Assembly: GCA_003173995.1 (NCBI GenBank)
Contig: PRDT01000042.1
Location: 1 to 9,510, forward strand
From: Candidatus Levyibacteriota bacterium
GTDB taxonomy: Bacteria; Patescibacteriota; Microgenomatia; Levybacterales; UBA12049
DNA length: 9,510 nucleotides
Direction of reading: 5' to 3'
The position numbers and the translations under genes are program-made. A model generated the notes under the pieces. The model saw nothing but the letters and a program-made list of their open reading frames with translations. It did no database searches and was not told the DNA's origin. How positions within the stretch are numbered: the first letter of the stretch is position 1; every line of letters starts with the position of its first letter. Below, piece by piece: positions 1 through 6,241 of the stretch.

Positions 1-8
1 GAAATTGG

Positions 9-716
9 CTATTTTGTTTCATGAAGTATACACTCCGTATCTCCACAGGTTAGTCTATCTGCTTTCTTCTTTCGCATATTTCGTCCGTGCTCTATCAAAA
101 GATAGGTAAGTGTGAACCACTGTTCTTTTGGAAAAAGTATCATAAGGTCTTTTTCAATTTTCTCAGGGTTAGTTTGACGGGTGAGTCCTAGGGATTGAGA
201 CTGCTTAGTCACATGTGTGTCAACAGCAATACCTTCATAAATACCATATGCATTTCCAAGAAAAACATTTGCTGTTTTGCGTCCAACACCAGGAATCGTA
301 ATCAGCTCCGAAATTGTTTTGGGTAGTTGCCCTTGGAACTTCTCCAAAACAACTTTTGCAGCAGCCTGAACATTTTTTGCTTTATTGTGATAAAAGCCTG
401 TGGATTTAATATCTTGTTCGAGCTCGGTCAAAGGCACAAAAGCAAAGTTAGTGAGTTCAATAATTTGTTCTTTTGGTAATGCAATTCGTGAAAAGTTCCT
501 ATATTGGTCATGGAATTCATTTCGTTTCGACTTATATTTGGGGAAAACACGAGAGGTTACTTCATTCACTTTTTTATCTGTACATTGTGCAGAAAGAATG
601 ATAGAGACAAGGAGTTCAAAATTATTTGACCACTGAAGTATCATTTGCGCTTTTGGATAGTGCTTTTTTAGAATGGCAAAAATTTCTTGTGCGTATTCTT
701 TTGTAGGCTCTTGCAT
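9..716 (-). CDS. nth: Endonuclease III-like DNA glycosylase/AP lyase (degenerate Fe-S motif)
   Basis: Base-excision repair enzyme of the HhH-GPD family, expected to remove oxidised pyrimidines and cleave at the abasic site. Seen in the 235-residue product: the N-terminal LLVSIILSAQCTD segment (35-47), the helix-hairpin-helix IPGVGRKTAN (141-150) with the Schiff-base lysine at K147, and AVDTHV (164-169) carrying the catalytic Asp D166. Family proteins are near 210 residues; the extra length is an insert of roughly 24 residues around 62-96, between the FPKY and TELEQDI segments. The C-terminal C-X6-C-X2-C-X5-C cluster motif is degraded: the first Cys position after HGR is R215, and only C224 and C229 remain. 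Start ATG has no Shine-Dalgarno; a -10-like TATACT lies exactly 6 nt upstream. It diverges from the DUF218 gene. MutY is less likely because the protein is short and has no C-terminal NUDIX-like domain. Confidence 0.92.
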   Translation of the reverse strand: MQEPTKEYAQEIFAILKKHYPKAQMILQWSNNFELLVSIILSAQCTDKKVNEVTSRVFPKYKSKRNEFHDQYRNFSRIALPKEQIIELTNFAFVPLTELEQDIKSTGFYHNKAKNVQAAAKVVLEKFQGQLPKTISELITIPGVGRKTANVFLGNAYGIYEGIAVDTHVTKQSQSLGLTRQTNPEKIEKDLMILFPKEQWFTLTYLLIEHGRNMRKKKADRLTCGDTECILHETK

Positions 717-753
717 AGTGAAAGTATATCAAATCTGATAGTATAAAAAAGTT
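717..753. promoter_or_regulatory. 37-bp divergent promoter region with two outward leaderless-type -10 boxes
   Basis: On the plus strand TATAAA (742-747) is followed by exactly 6 nt and then the ATG at 754. On the minus strand TATACT (728-723) is followed by exactly 6 nt and then the ATG at 716. At usual -10 to +1 spacing both transcripts would begin at their start codons, leaving no 5' leader and no room for a Shine-Dalgarno. The -35 elements are weak: GTGAAA (718-723) could serve the plus gene with an 18-nt spacer, and none is convincing for the minus gene. A second minus-strand TATACT (745-740) could instead give nth a leader of about 17 nt. Called from sequence only. Confidence 0.45.
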
Positions 754-1335
754 ATGGCATATGATGTTATGATAGTTTTAGGGCACAAGCTCAGTCCTTC
801 TTTTACTCTTATGCCCTATACCATAAGCTGTCTTCAAAAAGCAAAAGAATTGTATCAAGAGGGTATAGCTCCAAAAATAATACTTTCTGGTAAATGGAGT
901 ATACAATGGGATTTTGTTGGTATAACACCTTCAATTACAGAGGCAGCGGCAATGATACCAATTCTTCTTGATTATGGTATTCCAAAAGAGGATATCTTTC
1001 TCGAAGAAGAGTCTAAAGATACTATTGGAAATGCATATTTTTGCAAAAAATTATTAATAGAGCCAAATAATTTTAGGAAAATAGTCATTATTTGTGAAGA
1101 TTTTCATGTAAAAAGAGTAGAAAAACTTTTTAAACTCATTTATGGAAAAGGATACATAATAGATATTATTGCAGTCCCAACCTATGAATCGGAGGAGACT
1201 TCAGTTGGAGAAGAGGAAGAAAGCATTCTTACAAGACAACTACAATTCCTTTCATCAATGAAAGAAGGGGAGGATAGTTTTCTTAAAGATAAATTATATG
1301 AGGGCAGCTATTACAAGAATCAGTTTCAGATTTAA
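754..1335 (+). CDS. DUF218/YdcF-like (ElyC/SanA-type) family protein, soluble form
   Basis: The 193-residue product matches the DUF218 fold by motif: VMIVLGHKL near the N terminus (5-13), IILSGKWS (42-49), TEAAAM (62-67), GIPKEDIFLEEESKDTIGNA (75-94, with the conserved Glu and Thr-x-x-Asn) and ICEDFHVKR (113-121), the counterpart of the family's SDFHxxR segment. The family includes E. coli SanA, ElyC and YdcF, linked to envelope integrity in some members, but the biochemical reaction is not established. This copy has no signal peptide or membrane segment, so a cytosolic location is inferred. The C terminus (144-193) is acidic and less conserved. No Shine-Dalgarno precedes the ATG; a TATAAA box 6 nt upstream suggests a leaderless mRNA. 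Its stop codon overlaps that of pgk on the opposite strand. Confidence 0.8.
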   Translation: MAYDVMIVLGHKLSPSFTLMPYTISCLQKAKELYQEGIAPKIILSGKWSIQWDFVGITPSITEAAAMIPILLDYGIPKEDIFLEEESKDTIGNAYFCKKLLIEPNNFRKIVIICEDFHVKRVEKLFKLIYGKGYIIDIIAVPTYESEETSVGEEEESILTRQLQFLSSMKEGEDSFLKDKLYEGSYYKNQFQI

Positions 1336-2504
1336 TGGCTCTTGAGTGCTTCTATTCCTGGAAGTGTACCATTTTCAATATACTCAAGCATTGCCCCTCC
1401 ACCTGTTGAGATGTGAGAAATTTTATTGAGATATTCCTTCTTGGAAATAGCAGCGAGCGTATCTCCGCCACCAACAAGAGAAAATGCTTTTTCATTATCA
1501 GTAATTGCATAATAAAGAAAATCTGTTCCTCTAGTAAAACGAGGATCTTCAATATAACCAAATGGCCCATTCCATACAATAGTTGCAGCTTGGGAGATAA
1601 TATTACCGAATTGCGCTTGTGTCTCAGGACCAATGTCAAACGCACTAAAATCTTTTGGTATTTGATTGATGGGAATAATTCTTTCAGCTCCTCTTTCCGT
1701 TCCGACCAAATCTGTTGGGAGAACAATCTGAGTATGATGTTTTTTAGCTAAGGCAAAAAGATGTTTAACATGCTCTTTTTCTGAAGGCTCACAAAGACTT
1801 TTCCCAATCTCATAACCTTGGGCAAGAAGCATGGTATTTCCTATACCGCCGCCCACTAATAAATAATCAGAAAGTTCTATTAACTTTGCAAGGAAAGCAA
1901 GCTTATCTGGGATTTTTGCCCCTCCCATAATAGCAACAAAAGGTTTGTGTGCATGGTCAAGGACATGAGTAATTGCCTCCATCTCTTCTTCAAGTTGGAG
2001 CCCTGCGAAGGATGGAAGAAAGTGGGGAATACCAGTGACAGAGGATTCTTTACGATGTGCCATAGCAAATGCATCCAAAACAAATACTTCTCCTAACTCA
2101 GAAAGCTTCTTCGCAAAATTAAGATCGTTTGTTTTTTCCTCTGGGTAAAAGCGGATATTTTCCAAAAGCAGTATTTCTTTTTCTGTCTGGTCAGTAAAGG
2201 TCTTTTTATCTTCTGTCAAAAAGTCATCGATAACCTTAATTTCATATCCTGGAAGATATTTTTTCAAGTCATGAGCAACAATCTTCATGGAGTGATCTTC
2301 GTCTCGTTCTTTCGGTCGATTTAATTTTGAAATAATAACGAGGCGATTGTGGTGTTTGAGAAGAAGTTCTATTGTTGGGAGAGCGTGTTGGATGCGGGTT
2401 TCATCAGCTATTTTTCTTCCTCGTAATGAGACGTCAAAATCAGAGCGGACAATAACACGCTTGTTGGCAATTTGTGTCTTGCTGAGCAGAGCAATACTAG
2501 ACAT
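1332..2504 (-). CDS. pgk: Phosphoglycerate kinase (divergent substrate-binding residues)
   Basis: Reversibly transfers phosphate between 1,3-bisphosphoglycerate/ADP and 3-phosphoglycerate/ATP in glycolysis and gluconeogenesis; cytosolic. Length 390 is normal. Motifs in order: VRSDFDVSL (19-27, canonical RxDFNVPL), DETRIQHALPTI with catalytic-type R37, SKLNRP (59-64, canonical SHLGRP), LLENIRF with R118, DAFAMAHR with R151, GGAKIPDK (194-201), WNGPFG (311-316), the nucleotide loop GGGDT (345-349) and HISTGGGA (364-371). Family arginines and nucleotide motifs are kept, but DFN is DFD and SHLGRP is SKLNRP at positions that contact 3-phosphoglycerate in characterised enzymes. Last gene of gdhA-fbp-pgk: its ATG overlaps the end of fbp by 8 nt (ATGTCTAG), which suggests translational coupling. 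No terminator follows; the stop codon is shared tail to tail with the DUF218 gene. Confidence 0.96.
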   Translation of the reverse strand: MSSIALLSKTQIANKRVIVRSDFDVSLRGRKIADETRIQHALPTIELLLKHHNRLVIISKLNRPKERDEDHSMKIVAHDLKKYLPGYEIKVIDDFLTEDKKTFTDQTEKEILLLENIRFYPEEKTNDLNFAKKLSELGEVFVLDAFAMAHRKESSVTGIPHFLPSFAGLQLEEEMEAITHVLDHAHKPFVAIMGGAKIPDKLAFLAKLIELSDYLLVGGGIGNTMLLAQGYEIGKSLCEPSEKEHVKHLFALAKKHHTQIVLPTDLVGTERGAERIIPINQIPKDFSAFDIGPETQAQFGNIISQAATIVWNGPFGYIEDPRFTRGTDFLYYAITDNEKAFSLVGGGDTLAAISKKEYLNKISHISTGGGAMLEYIENGTLPGIEALKSH

Positions 2505-3441
2505 ACTTTTTATATTCTTTCACATTTGTAGGGCTTCCTGCAATAAATGGTGAACGTTCGTGAATATGTTGAGGCGTAACATCAAGTGGAGAGGAGGATG
2601 TTGCAAAAGTTTCTCCTCCTGCTTGCTCAACCAGAAAAGCAATAGGATTCACTTCAATGGTCAATCGTAATTTTCCTTCTGGGTGAGAAGAGTCTGTTGG
2701 ATAAAGGAAGATACCGCCTTTCAACAGTGTGCGGTGAATATCAGCAATAAGAGCTCCAACATATCGGGCAGATGCTTTTGGTTTTTCTTTCCATTGTGAG
2801 AGAAATTGTTTCATAGGATCACTATATTTAGGGAAATATGCTTCATTGATGGAATAGGTATTTCCTTCTTGAGGGATTTTAATATTAATATGAGAAAGAA
2901 GAAAACTTCCAACAGCTGGGTCAAAGGTAAAATCATTGACACCATGTCCTGAAGAGTAGACAAGTACCGTACCTGCTCCATACATAACATACCCTGCAGC
3001 AATTTGTTCGCTTCCTTTTTTGAGAAGATTATCTGTGTGATGGTAAATTGAAAAAATGGTACCAATAGGGTTATTGGTATCTATATTAGATGAACCATCC
3101 AGTGGATCAAAGAAAATGTCATAGGAGCCATTTGGTGATGCTACATGGGCATCTGAGAGTTCTTCTGAAACTATAGTATGGACTTGTCCGCTGGATGTGA
3201 GCGTTTTGATAAGAAGACTATTGCTAAACTCATCCAGCTTTTGCACTTCTTCTGAAAATGCATTTACTTTTCCCGTTTGCCCTAAAACATCACTGAGTCC
3301 TGCTTTTCTTACATGACTTGCTATAATTTTGACAGCATTTTCAAGTTGGAGAAGAAGCAAGGGGAGATTACCTTTCGCTTGTGGATATTTTTCTTCGTCT
3401 TCAAGAATAAAATCAGTAAATGTGGTAACAGAGTGGAGCAT
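2497..3441 (-). CDS. fbp: Class I fructose-1,6-bisphosphatase
   Basis: Hydrolyses fructose-1,6-bisphosphate to fructose-6-phosphate, the one-way step of gluconeogenesis that also feeds the pentose phosphate pathway and sugar-nucleotide synthesis. The 314-residue length fits class I. Visible family motifs: SEE metal ligands (92-94), the metal/phosphate loop DPLDGSSN (112-119), GTIFSIY (127-133), YGAGTVLVYSSG (154-165), YSINEAYFP (196-204), RYVGALIADIHR (226-237), and EVNPIAFLVEQAGG with the metal-binding Glu E263. It ends with the usual ERSPFIAGS segment (295-303). It begins 17 nt after the gdhA stop and overlaps pgk by 8 nt, so it is the middle gene of a three-gene operon. No Shine-Dalgarno precedes the ATG; a weak TACTAT sits 6 nt upstream but is not convincing as a promoter. 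Inositol monophosphatase is excluded by the class I segments. Confidence 0.95.
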   Translation of the reverse strand: MLHSVTTFTDFILEDEEKYPQAKGNLPLLLLQLENAVKIIASHVRKAGLSDVLGQTGKVNAFSEEVQKLDEFSNSLLIKTLTSSGQVHTIVSEELSDAHVASPNGSYDIFFDPLDGSSNIDTNNPIGTIFSIYHHTDNLLKKGSEQIAAGYVMYGAGTVLVYSSGHGVNDFTFDPAVGSFLLSHINIKIPQEGNTYSINEAYFPKYSDPMKQFLSQWKEKPKASARYVGALIADIHRTLLKGGIFLYPTDSSHPEGKLRLTIEVNPIAFLVEQAGGETFATSSSPLDVTPQHIHERSPFIAGSPTNVKEYKKYV

Positions 3442-3458
3442 ACATTAATAGTAACAAA

Positions 3459-4724
3459 TTAACTACCTTGCTTCCAGCTTTTTTGAATTCGCTTTAAGGC
3501 GAGTGCATAGGCAGCATCACGAAGAGACATGTCTTTGTATTTTTTCTGCGTTGTAAAGACCTCTGTTGTTACTTTCTCCAGTTGTGTTTGCAATTTGGTG
3601 AAGACTTGTTTTTTAGTCCATTTTTTCTTGTGCACATTCTGATACCACTCAAAGTAAGAAGTACAGACTCCACCTGAATTAGCAAGAATATCAGGAATAA
3701 CAATAACGTTATTTTTCTTCAGAAGTGTATCTGCTTCAGTGGTAATAGGACCGTTTGCCATTTCTAAAATAACCTTGGCTTTAATTTTACCTGCATTATC
3801 TTTTGTGATGACGTTCTCTAATGCTGCTGGAACAAGCACATCAACTGGAAGTTCTAAAAGCTCATCATTAGTAATCTTTCTCCCTCGGTTCAAATCACAG
3901 ACCGATCCGACACAATAACAGCCTGACAAATAACCTTTTTTCTGTTTGCACTCGAGCGTCATTTGAGGATTCAGACCATCTTTAACATAAATACCTTCCT
4001 TTGAGTCCGAAACTGCCACAACTTTCATGCCTGCTTGTTCGAGATACAGTGCAATATAATAGCCAACATTACCAAACCCCTGGACAGCAACAGTCAAGCC
4101 CTTTGGGCTCTTTTTTAACCTTTTCAAAGCAGAGAATAATACATAGGATCCACCGAGTCCTGTTGCTTCTGTTCGACCTTGAGAGCCGCCTGCTGTAAGT
4201 GGTTTACCGGTAATAACAGCTGGTGTTTTTTTGCCAACTATCTTGCTGTATTCCTCAACCATCCATGCCATGATGGTTGGGTTGGTATTTACATCAGGAG
4301 CAGGGACATCAATCGTAGGCCCAATAGCTGTTGCAAGTCTTCGTGCAAATAACTTGGAAAGGTCTCTCAGTTCTCTCTCTGATAATTCTTTTGGATTGAC
4401 AGTAATTCCACCCTTTCCTCCACCAAAGGGTATATCCACAACAGCGCATTTCATACTCATCCAGAAAGCAAGCGCTCTGACTTCATCCATATTTACTTGT
4501 GGATGATAGCGAAGTCCGCCTTTGTATGGACCTAAAATGTTATTGTGTTGGACTCTAAAGCCTGAAAAGATTTTAATATCACCATTATCCATTTTCATTG
4601 GAAGTGAGACGGTAATTGTTCGATCTGGTTCGTGAAGTCGTGCTAAGAGAAGAGGAGGAAGATTAATTGCTTTTGCTATTTTTTCAAGCTGCTTTTGTGC
4701 TCTTTGCCATGGATTATTTTCCAT
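3459..4724 (-). CDS. gdhA: Glutamate dehydrogenase (Glu/Leu/Phe/Val dehydrogenase family)
   Basis: Interconverts glutamate and 2-oxoglutarate plus ammonium with NAD(P); cytosolic, joining nitrogen and carbon metabolism. The 421-residue length fits the short hexameric class of archaea and many bacteria. The N-terminal substrate domain shows LGPYKGGLRYHP (64-75, K68), MKCAVVDIPFGGGKGGI (91-107, K92 and catalytic-type K104) and VPAPDVNTNP (140-149, D144). The Rossmann domain shows VAVQGFGNVG (212-221), with D240 ending the second strand, which might favour NAD; that is only an inference. PAALENVI (299-306) and ILANSGGVCTSYFEW (346-360) complete the signature. Oddity: a segment at 258-282 has four cysteines, C259, C269, C271 and C276, where relatives have a Cys-poor loop. 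First gene of gdhA-fbp-pgk with its own promoter; no Shine-Dalgarno precedes the ATG. Confidence 0.95.
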   Translation of the reverse strand: MENNPWQRAQKQLEKIAKAINLPPLLLARLHEPDRTITVSLPMKMDNGDIKIFSGFRVQHNNILGPYKGGLRYHPQVNMDEVRALAFWMSMKCAVVDIPFGGGKGGITVNPKELSERELRDLSKLFARRLATAIGPTIDVPAPDVNTNPTIMAWMVEEYSKIVGKKTPAVITGKPLTAGGSQGRTEATGLGGSYVLFSALKRLKKSPKGLTVAVQGFGNVGYYIALYLEQAGMKVVAVSDSKEGIYVKDGLNPQMTLECKQKKGYLSGCYCVGSVCDLNRGRKITNDELLELPVDVLVPAALENVITKDNAGKIKAKVILEMANGPITTEADTLLKKNNVIVIPDILANSGGVCTSYFEWYQNVHKKKWTKKQVFTKLQTQLEKVTTEVFTTQKKYKDMSLRDAAYALALKRIQKSWKQGS

Positions 4725-4737
4725 AAAGATACGTTAG

Positions 4738-4766
4738 AGTATATACCCAGTTTTTCTGTCTTACAA
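4738..4766 (-). promoter_or_regulatory. Predicted promoter of the gdhA-fbp-pgk operon
   Basis: On the minus strand, TTGTAA (4766-4761, 4/6 to TTGACA) is followed by a 17-nt spacer and TATACT (4743-4738, 5/6 to TATAAT). Usual spacing puts +1 near 4731, giving a 5' leader of about 7 nt before the gdhA ATG at 4724, too short for a normal Shine-Dalgarno interaction. Confidence 0.6.
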
Positions 4767-4777
4767 TAACAATTTTA

Positions 4778-4794
4778 TGACAAGTTCCTGACAA
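4778..4794. repeat. TGACAA direct repeat, 11-bp period, candidate regulator site
   Basis: TGACAA occurs at 4778-4783 and again at 4789-4794, one helical turn apart. It sits 9 bp upstream of the -35 of the plus-strand regulator gene and 11 bp upstream of the -35 of gdhA on the other strand. OmpR/PhoB-family proteins typically bind direct repeats with about this period, and the adjacent gene carries such a DNA-binding domain. That link is an inference; two six-base copies could also arise by chance in AT-rich sequence. Confidence 0.35.
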
Positions 4795-4803
4795 AAATCA
4801 TTA

Positions 4804-4833
4804 TTGGCAAAAACAAGAGGAAAGCAGTATAAT
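4804..4833 (+). promoter_or_regulatory. Predicted sigma70-type promoter of the winged-helix pseudo-ATPase gene
   Basis: TTGGCA (4804-4809, 5/6 to consensus), an 18-nt spacer, then a perfect TATAAT (4828-4833). Expected +1 is at 4839-4841, leaving only 5 to 7 nt before the ATG at 4846. A GAGG run at 4817-4820 is upstream of the -10 and would not be in the transcript. Confidence 0.7.
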
Positions 4834-4845
4834 ACCCGATAGCTT

Positions 4846-6153
4846 ATGGATAAACACGTTATAGAGGCAGGCTATCCGTTACTCTTTCGTGAGGACACTG
4901 CGAAAGCTCTTGGAGAGCAACTTCAACATCAACATTCTGTTGAGTTAGTCGGGCTCAAGCGAGTTGGGATTAACAATTTCATCCGTTTTTTTCTTTTCCA
5001 TGAAGATATCAAAAAAAAGTATATGCCTCACGATGGGCACCACTTTTTTATTTTGGTTGATTTAAATGATCTTATTGAAAGAGAAATATTTCCATTCTGG
5101 AGGCTTGCTTTTAAACGAATCGTTGATGCTGTAGAGGCAAGCGATTTTGACCCAACAATCAAAACAAAAATTTCTAATCTATTTGTGGCCTCTATTCAAA
5201 CAGGAGATCTTTTTCTCACATATGATGGTGTGAGAGAGGCATTAAGCCTTCTTGTTACAGAAAATATCTATCCAACACTTTTCCTCACAAGATTTGATAG
5301 ATTAAGAGCATCAGTAACCCAAGAGTTTTTTAATAATTTAAGAGGCTTAAAGGATGCGACAAATGGTAAAATTTCCTATGTTTTCACTAGTTATCGAGAG
5401 CTTGATGCACTTGTTCCATCTGTATTTCAAAGGAAAAATCTCTCTCTTTTCTCAACCGTTTTGTATGTAACTCCTCTTTCAGCAAAAGATAGTAGAACCT
5501 ATATTGAGAGTTATATCAATAAATATAAATTATCTTTGAAAGAGGAAACTATCAAAACAATTGTTGATAGTGCAGGAGGTCATGTTCAATATCTTCAATT
5601 GTCTTTGGTGATTCTCCATGAGTTATATCAAAAAGACATGTATCCAGAAGGAAAAGACTTAGTTGATACTATTCTTGTAGATGAGCGAATAACGCTGCAA
5701 TCAGAAGAATTGTGGGAAAATTTTACAGAAGATGAGAAGAATGTTCTCATGAAAATTTCTATAGGTAAAAAAATCTCTGAGGACGAAAAGGAAAGAGCAA
5801 TATACTTGTGGAACACTGGATGTATCCATGAAGCAAAGGGGAAATTACGCATCTTTAGCCCTCTTTTTGCAGCATTTTTAGAAGAGCAGGATAAGAAAGC
5901 AAAAGATGCCAATGGAGTTGAATTTAGTAAAAAAGAACATATGCTTTTTAGCCTTCTTCAGACAAAAGTAAATGATATATGTGAACGAGAAGAGATTGTA
6001 GAGTTTGTCTGGCCAGAATACAAAGAGTATGGTGTATCAGACTGGTCTGTTGATAGACTTGTTGCAAGAGTGAGAAGTAAATTAAAAAAACAAAAAGGGA
6101 AATATGAGATTGTAACTGTCAGAACTCGAGGATATAAGCTCACATCAAAGTAG
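4846..6153 (+). CDS. STAND/AAA-like pseudo-ATPase fused to an OmpR/PhoB-type winged-helix domain
   Basis: 435 residues, soluble; no characterised homologue recognised. Residues about 10-260 follow the layout of archaeal/STAND-type P-loop ATPases, but the nucleotide motifs are eroded: the Walker A position reads GLKRVGINN (36-44), without the GK[ST] Lys and Ser/Thr, and the Walker B position reads TLFLTRFDRL (144-153), where the acidic DE is TR. Later landmarks fit the family: YVFTSYREL (178-186) at the sensor-1 position, VTPLSAKDSRTYI (208-220) and SAGGHVQYLQL (242-252). A first winged-helix-like region spans about 291-347 and ends in FSPLFAAFL. The C-terminal domain (357-433) resembles the OmpR/PhoB effector: SKKEHMLFSLL, EREEIVEFVW, SVDRLVARVRSKL and IVTVRTRGYKL. 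A DNA-binding regulator is inferred. Promoter upstream is strong; the ATG has no Shine-Dalgarno. Ends 7 bp before the valS promoter. Confidence 0.75.
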   Translation: MDKHVIEAGYPLLFREDTAKALGEQLQHQHSVELVGLKRVGINNFIRFFLFHEDIKKKYMPHDGHHFFILVDLNDLIEREIFPFWRLAFKRIVDAVEASDFDPTIKTKISNLFVASIQTGDLFLTYDGVREALSLLVTENIYPTLFLTRFDRLRASVTQEFFNNLRGLKDATNGKISYVFTSYRELDALVPSVFQRKNLSLFSTVLYVTPLSAKDSRTYIESYINKYKLSLKEETIKTIVDSAGGHVQYLQLSLVILHELYQKDMYPEGKDLVDTILVDERITLQSEELWENFTEDEKNVLMKISIGKKISEDEKERAIYLWNTGCIHEAKGKLRIFSPLFAAFLEEQDKKAKDANGVEFSKKEHMLFSLLQTKVNDICEREEIVEFVWPEYKEYGVSDWSVDRLVARVRSKLKKQKGKYEIVTVRTRGYKLTSK

Positions 6154-6160
6154 AGTTGCG

Positions 6161-6189
6161 TTGACAAGATACAGCCTCAGTGATATTAT
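6161..6189 (+). promoter_or_regulatory. Consensus extended -10 promoter of the valS leader/operon
   Basis: Perfect TTGACA (6161-6166), an optimal 17-nt spacer, and TATTAT (6184-6189, 5/6) preceded by the extended -10 dinucleotide TG (6181-6182). It is the best promoter match in the window. Expected +1 is 6196 or 6197, so the transcript starts at or one base before the ATG of the leader peptide. Confidence 0.85.
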
Positions 6190-6196
6190 ATTTGCA

Positions 6197-6241
6197 ATGA
6201 GAAACACATCTTTAGTCGTCGTCACCGTCGTAGCTCTGTAA
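6197..6241 (+). CDS. Val-rich 14-residue attenuator leader peptide of valS
   Basis: The reading frame is ATG to TAA and encodes MRNTSLVVVTVVAL. Codons 7-12 are Val-Val-Val-Thr-Val-Val (6215-6232), four GTC and one GTA. It starts 7 nt after the -10 box, so its mRNA is inferred to be leaderless or to have a 1-nt leader; no Shine-Dalgarno is possible. The stop codon is followed at once by competing hairpins and a Rho-independent terminator before valS. The control codons match the amino acid charged by the downstream enzyme, as in classical his, trp, ilv and pheST attenuators. The product itself is expected to have no function beyond ribosome positioning. Too short for ordinary gene callers. The main doubt is chance occurrence, made unlikely by promoter, codon content, stop position and RNA pairing all agreeing. 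Confidence 0.85.
   Translation: MRNTSLVVVTVVAL

Noticed and set aside
3442..3453. TACTAT 6 nt before fbp as an internal leaderless promoter
   Set aside because: It matches the -10 consensus at only 4 of 6 positions, has no visible -35, and fbp is 17 nt after gdhA in the same direction, so read-through suffices.
4817..4820. GAGG as a Shine-Dalgarno for the winged-helix gene
   Set aside because: It lies upstream of the TATAAT box and 25 nt from the ATG, so it would be neither transcribed nor well spaced.
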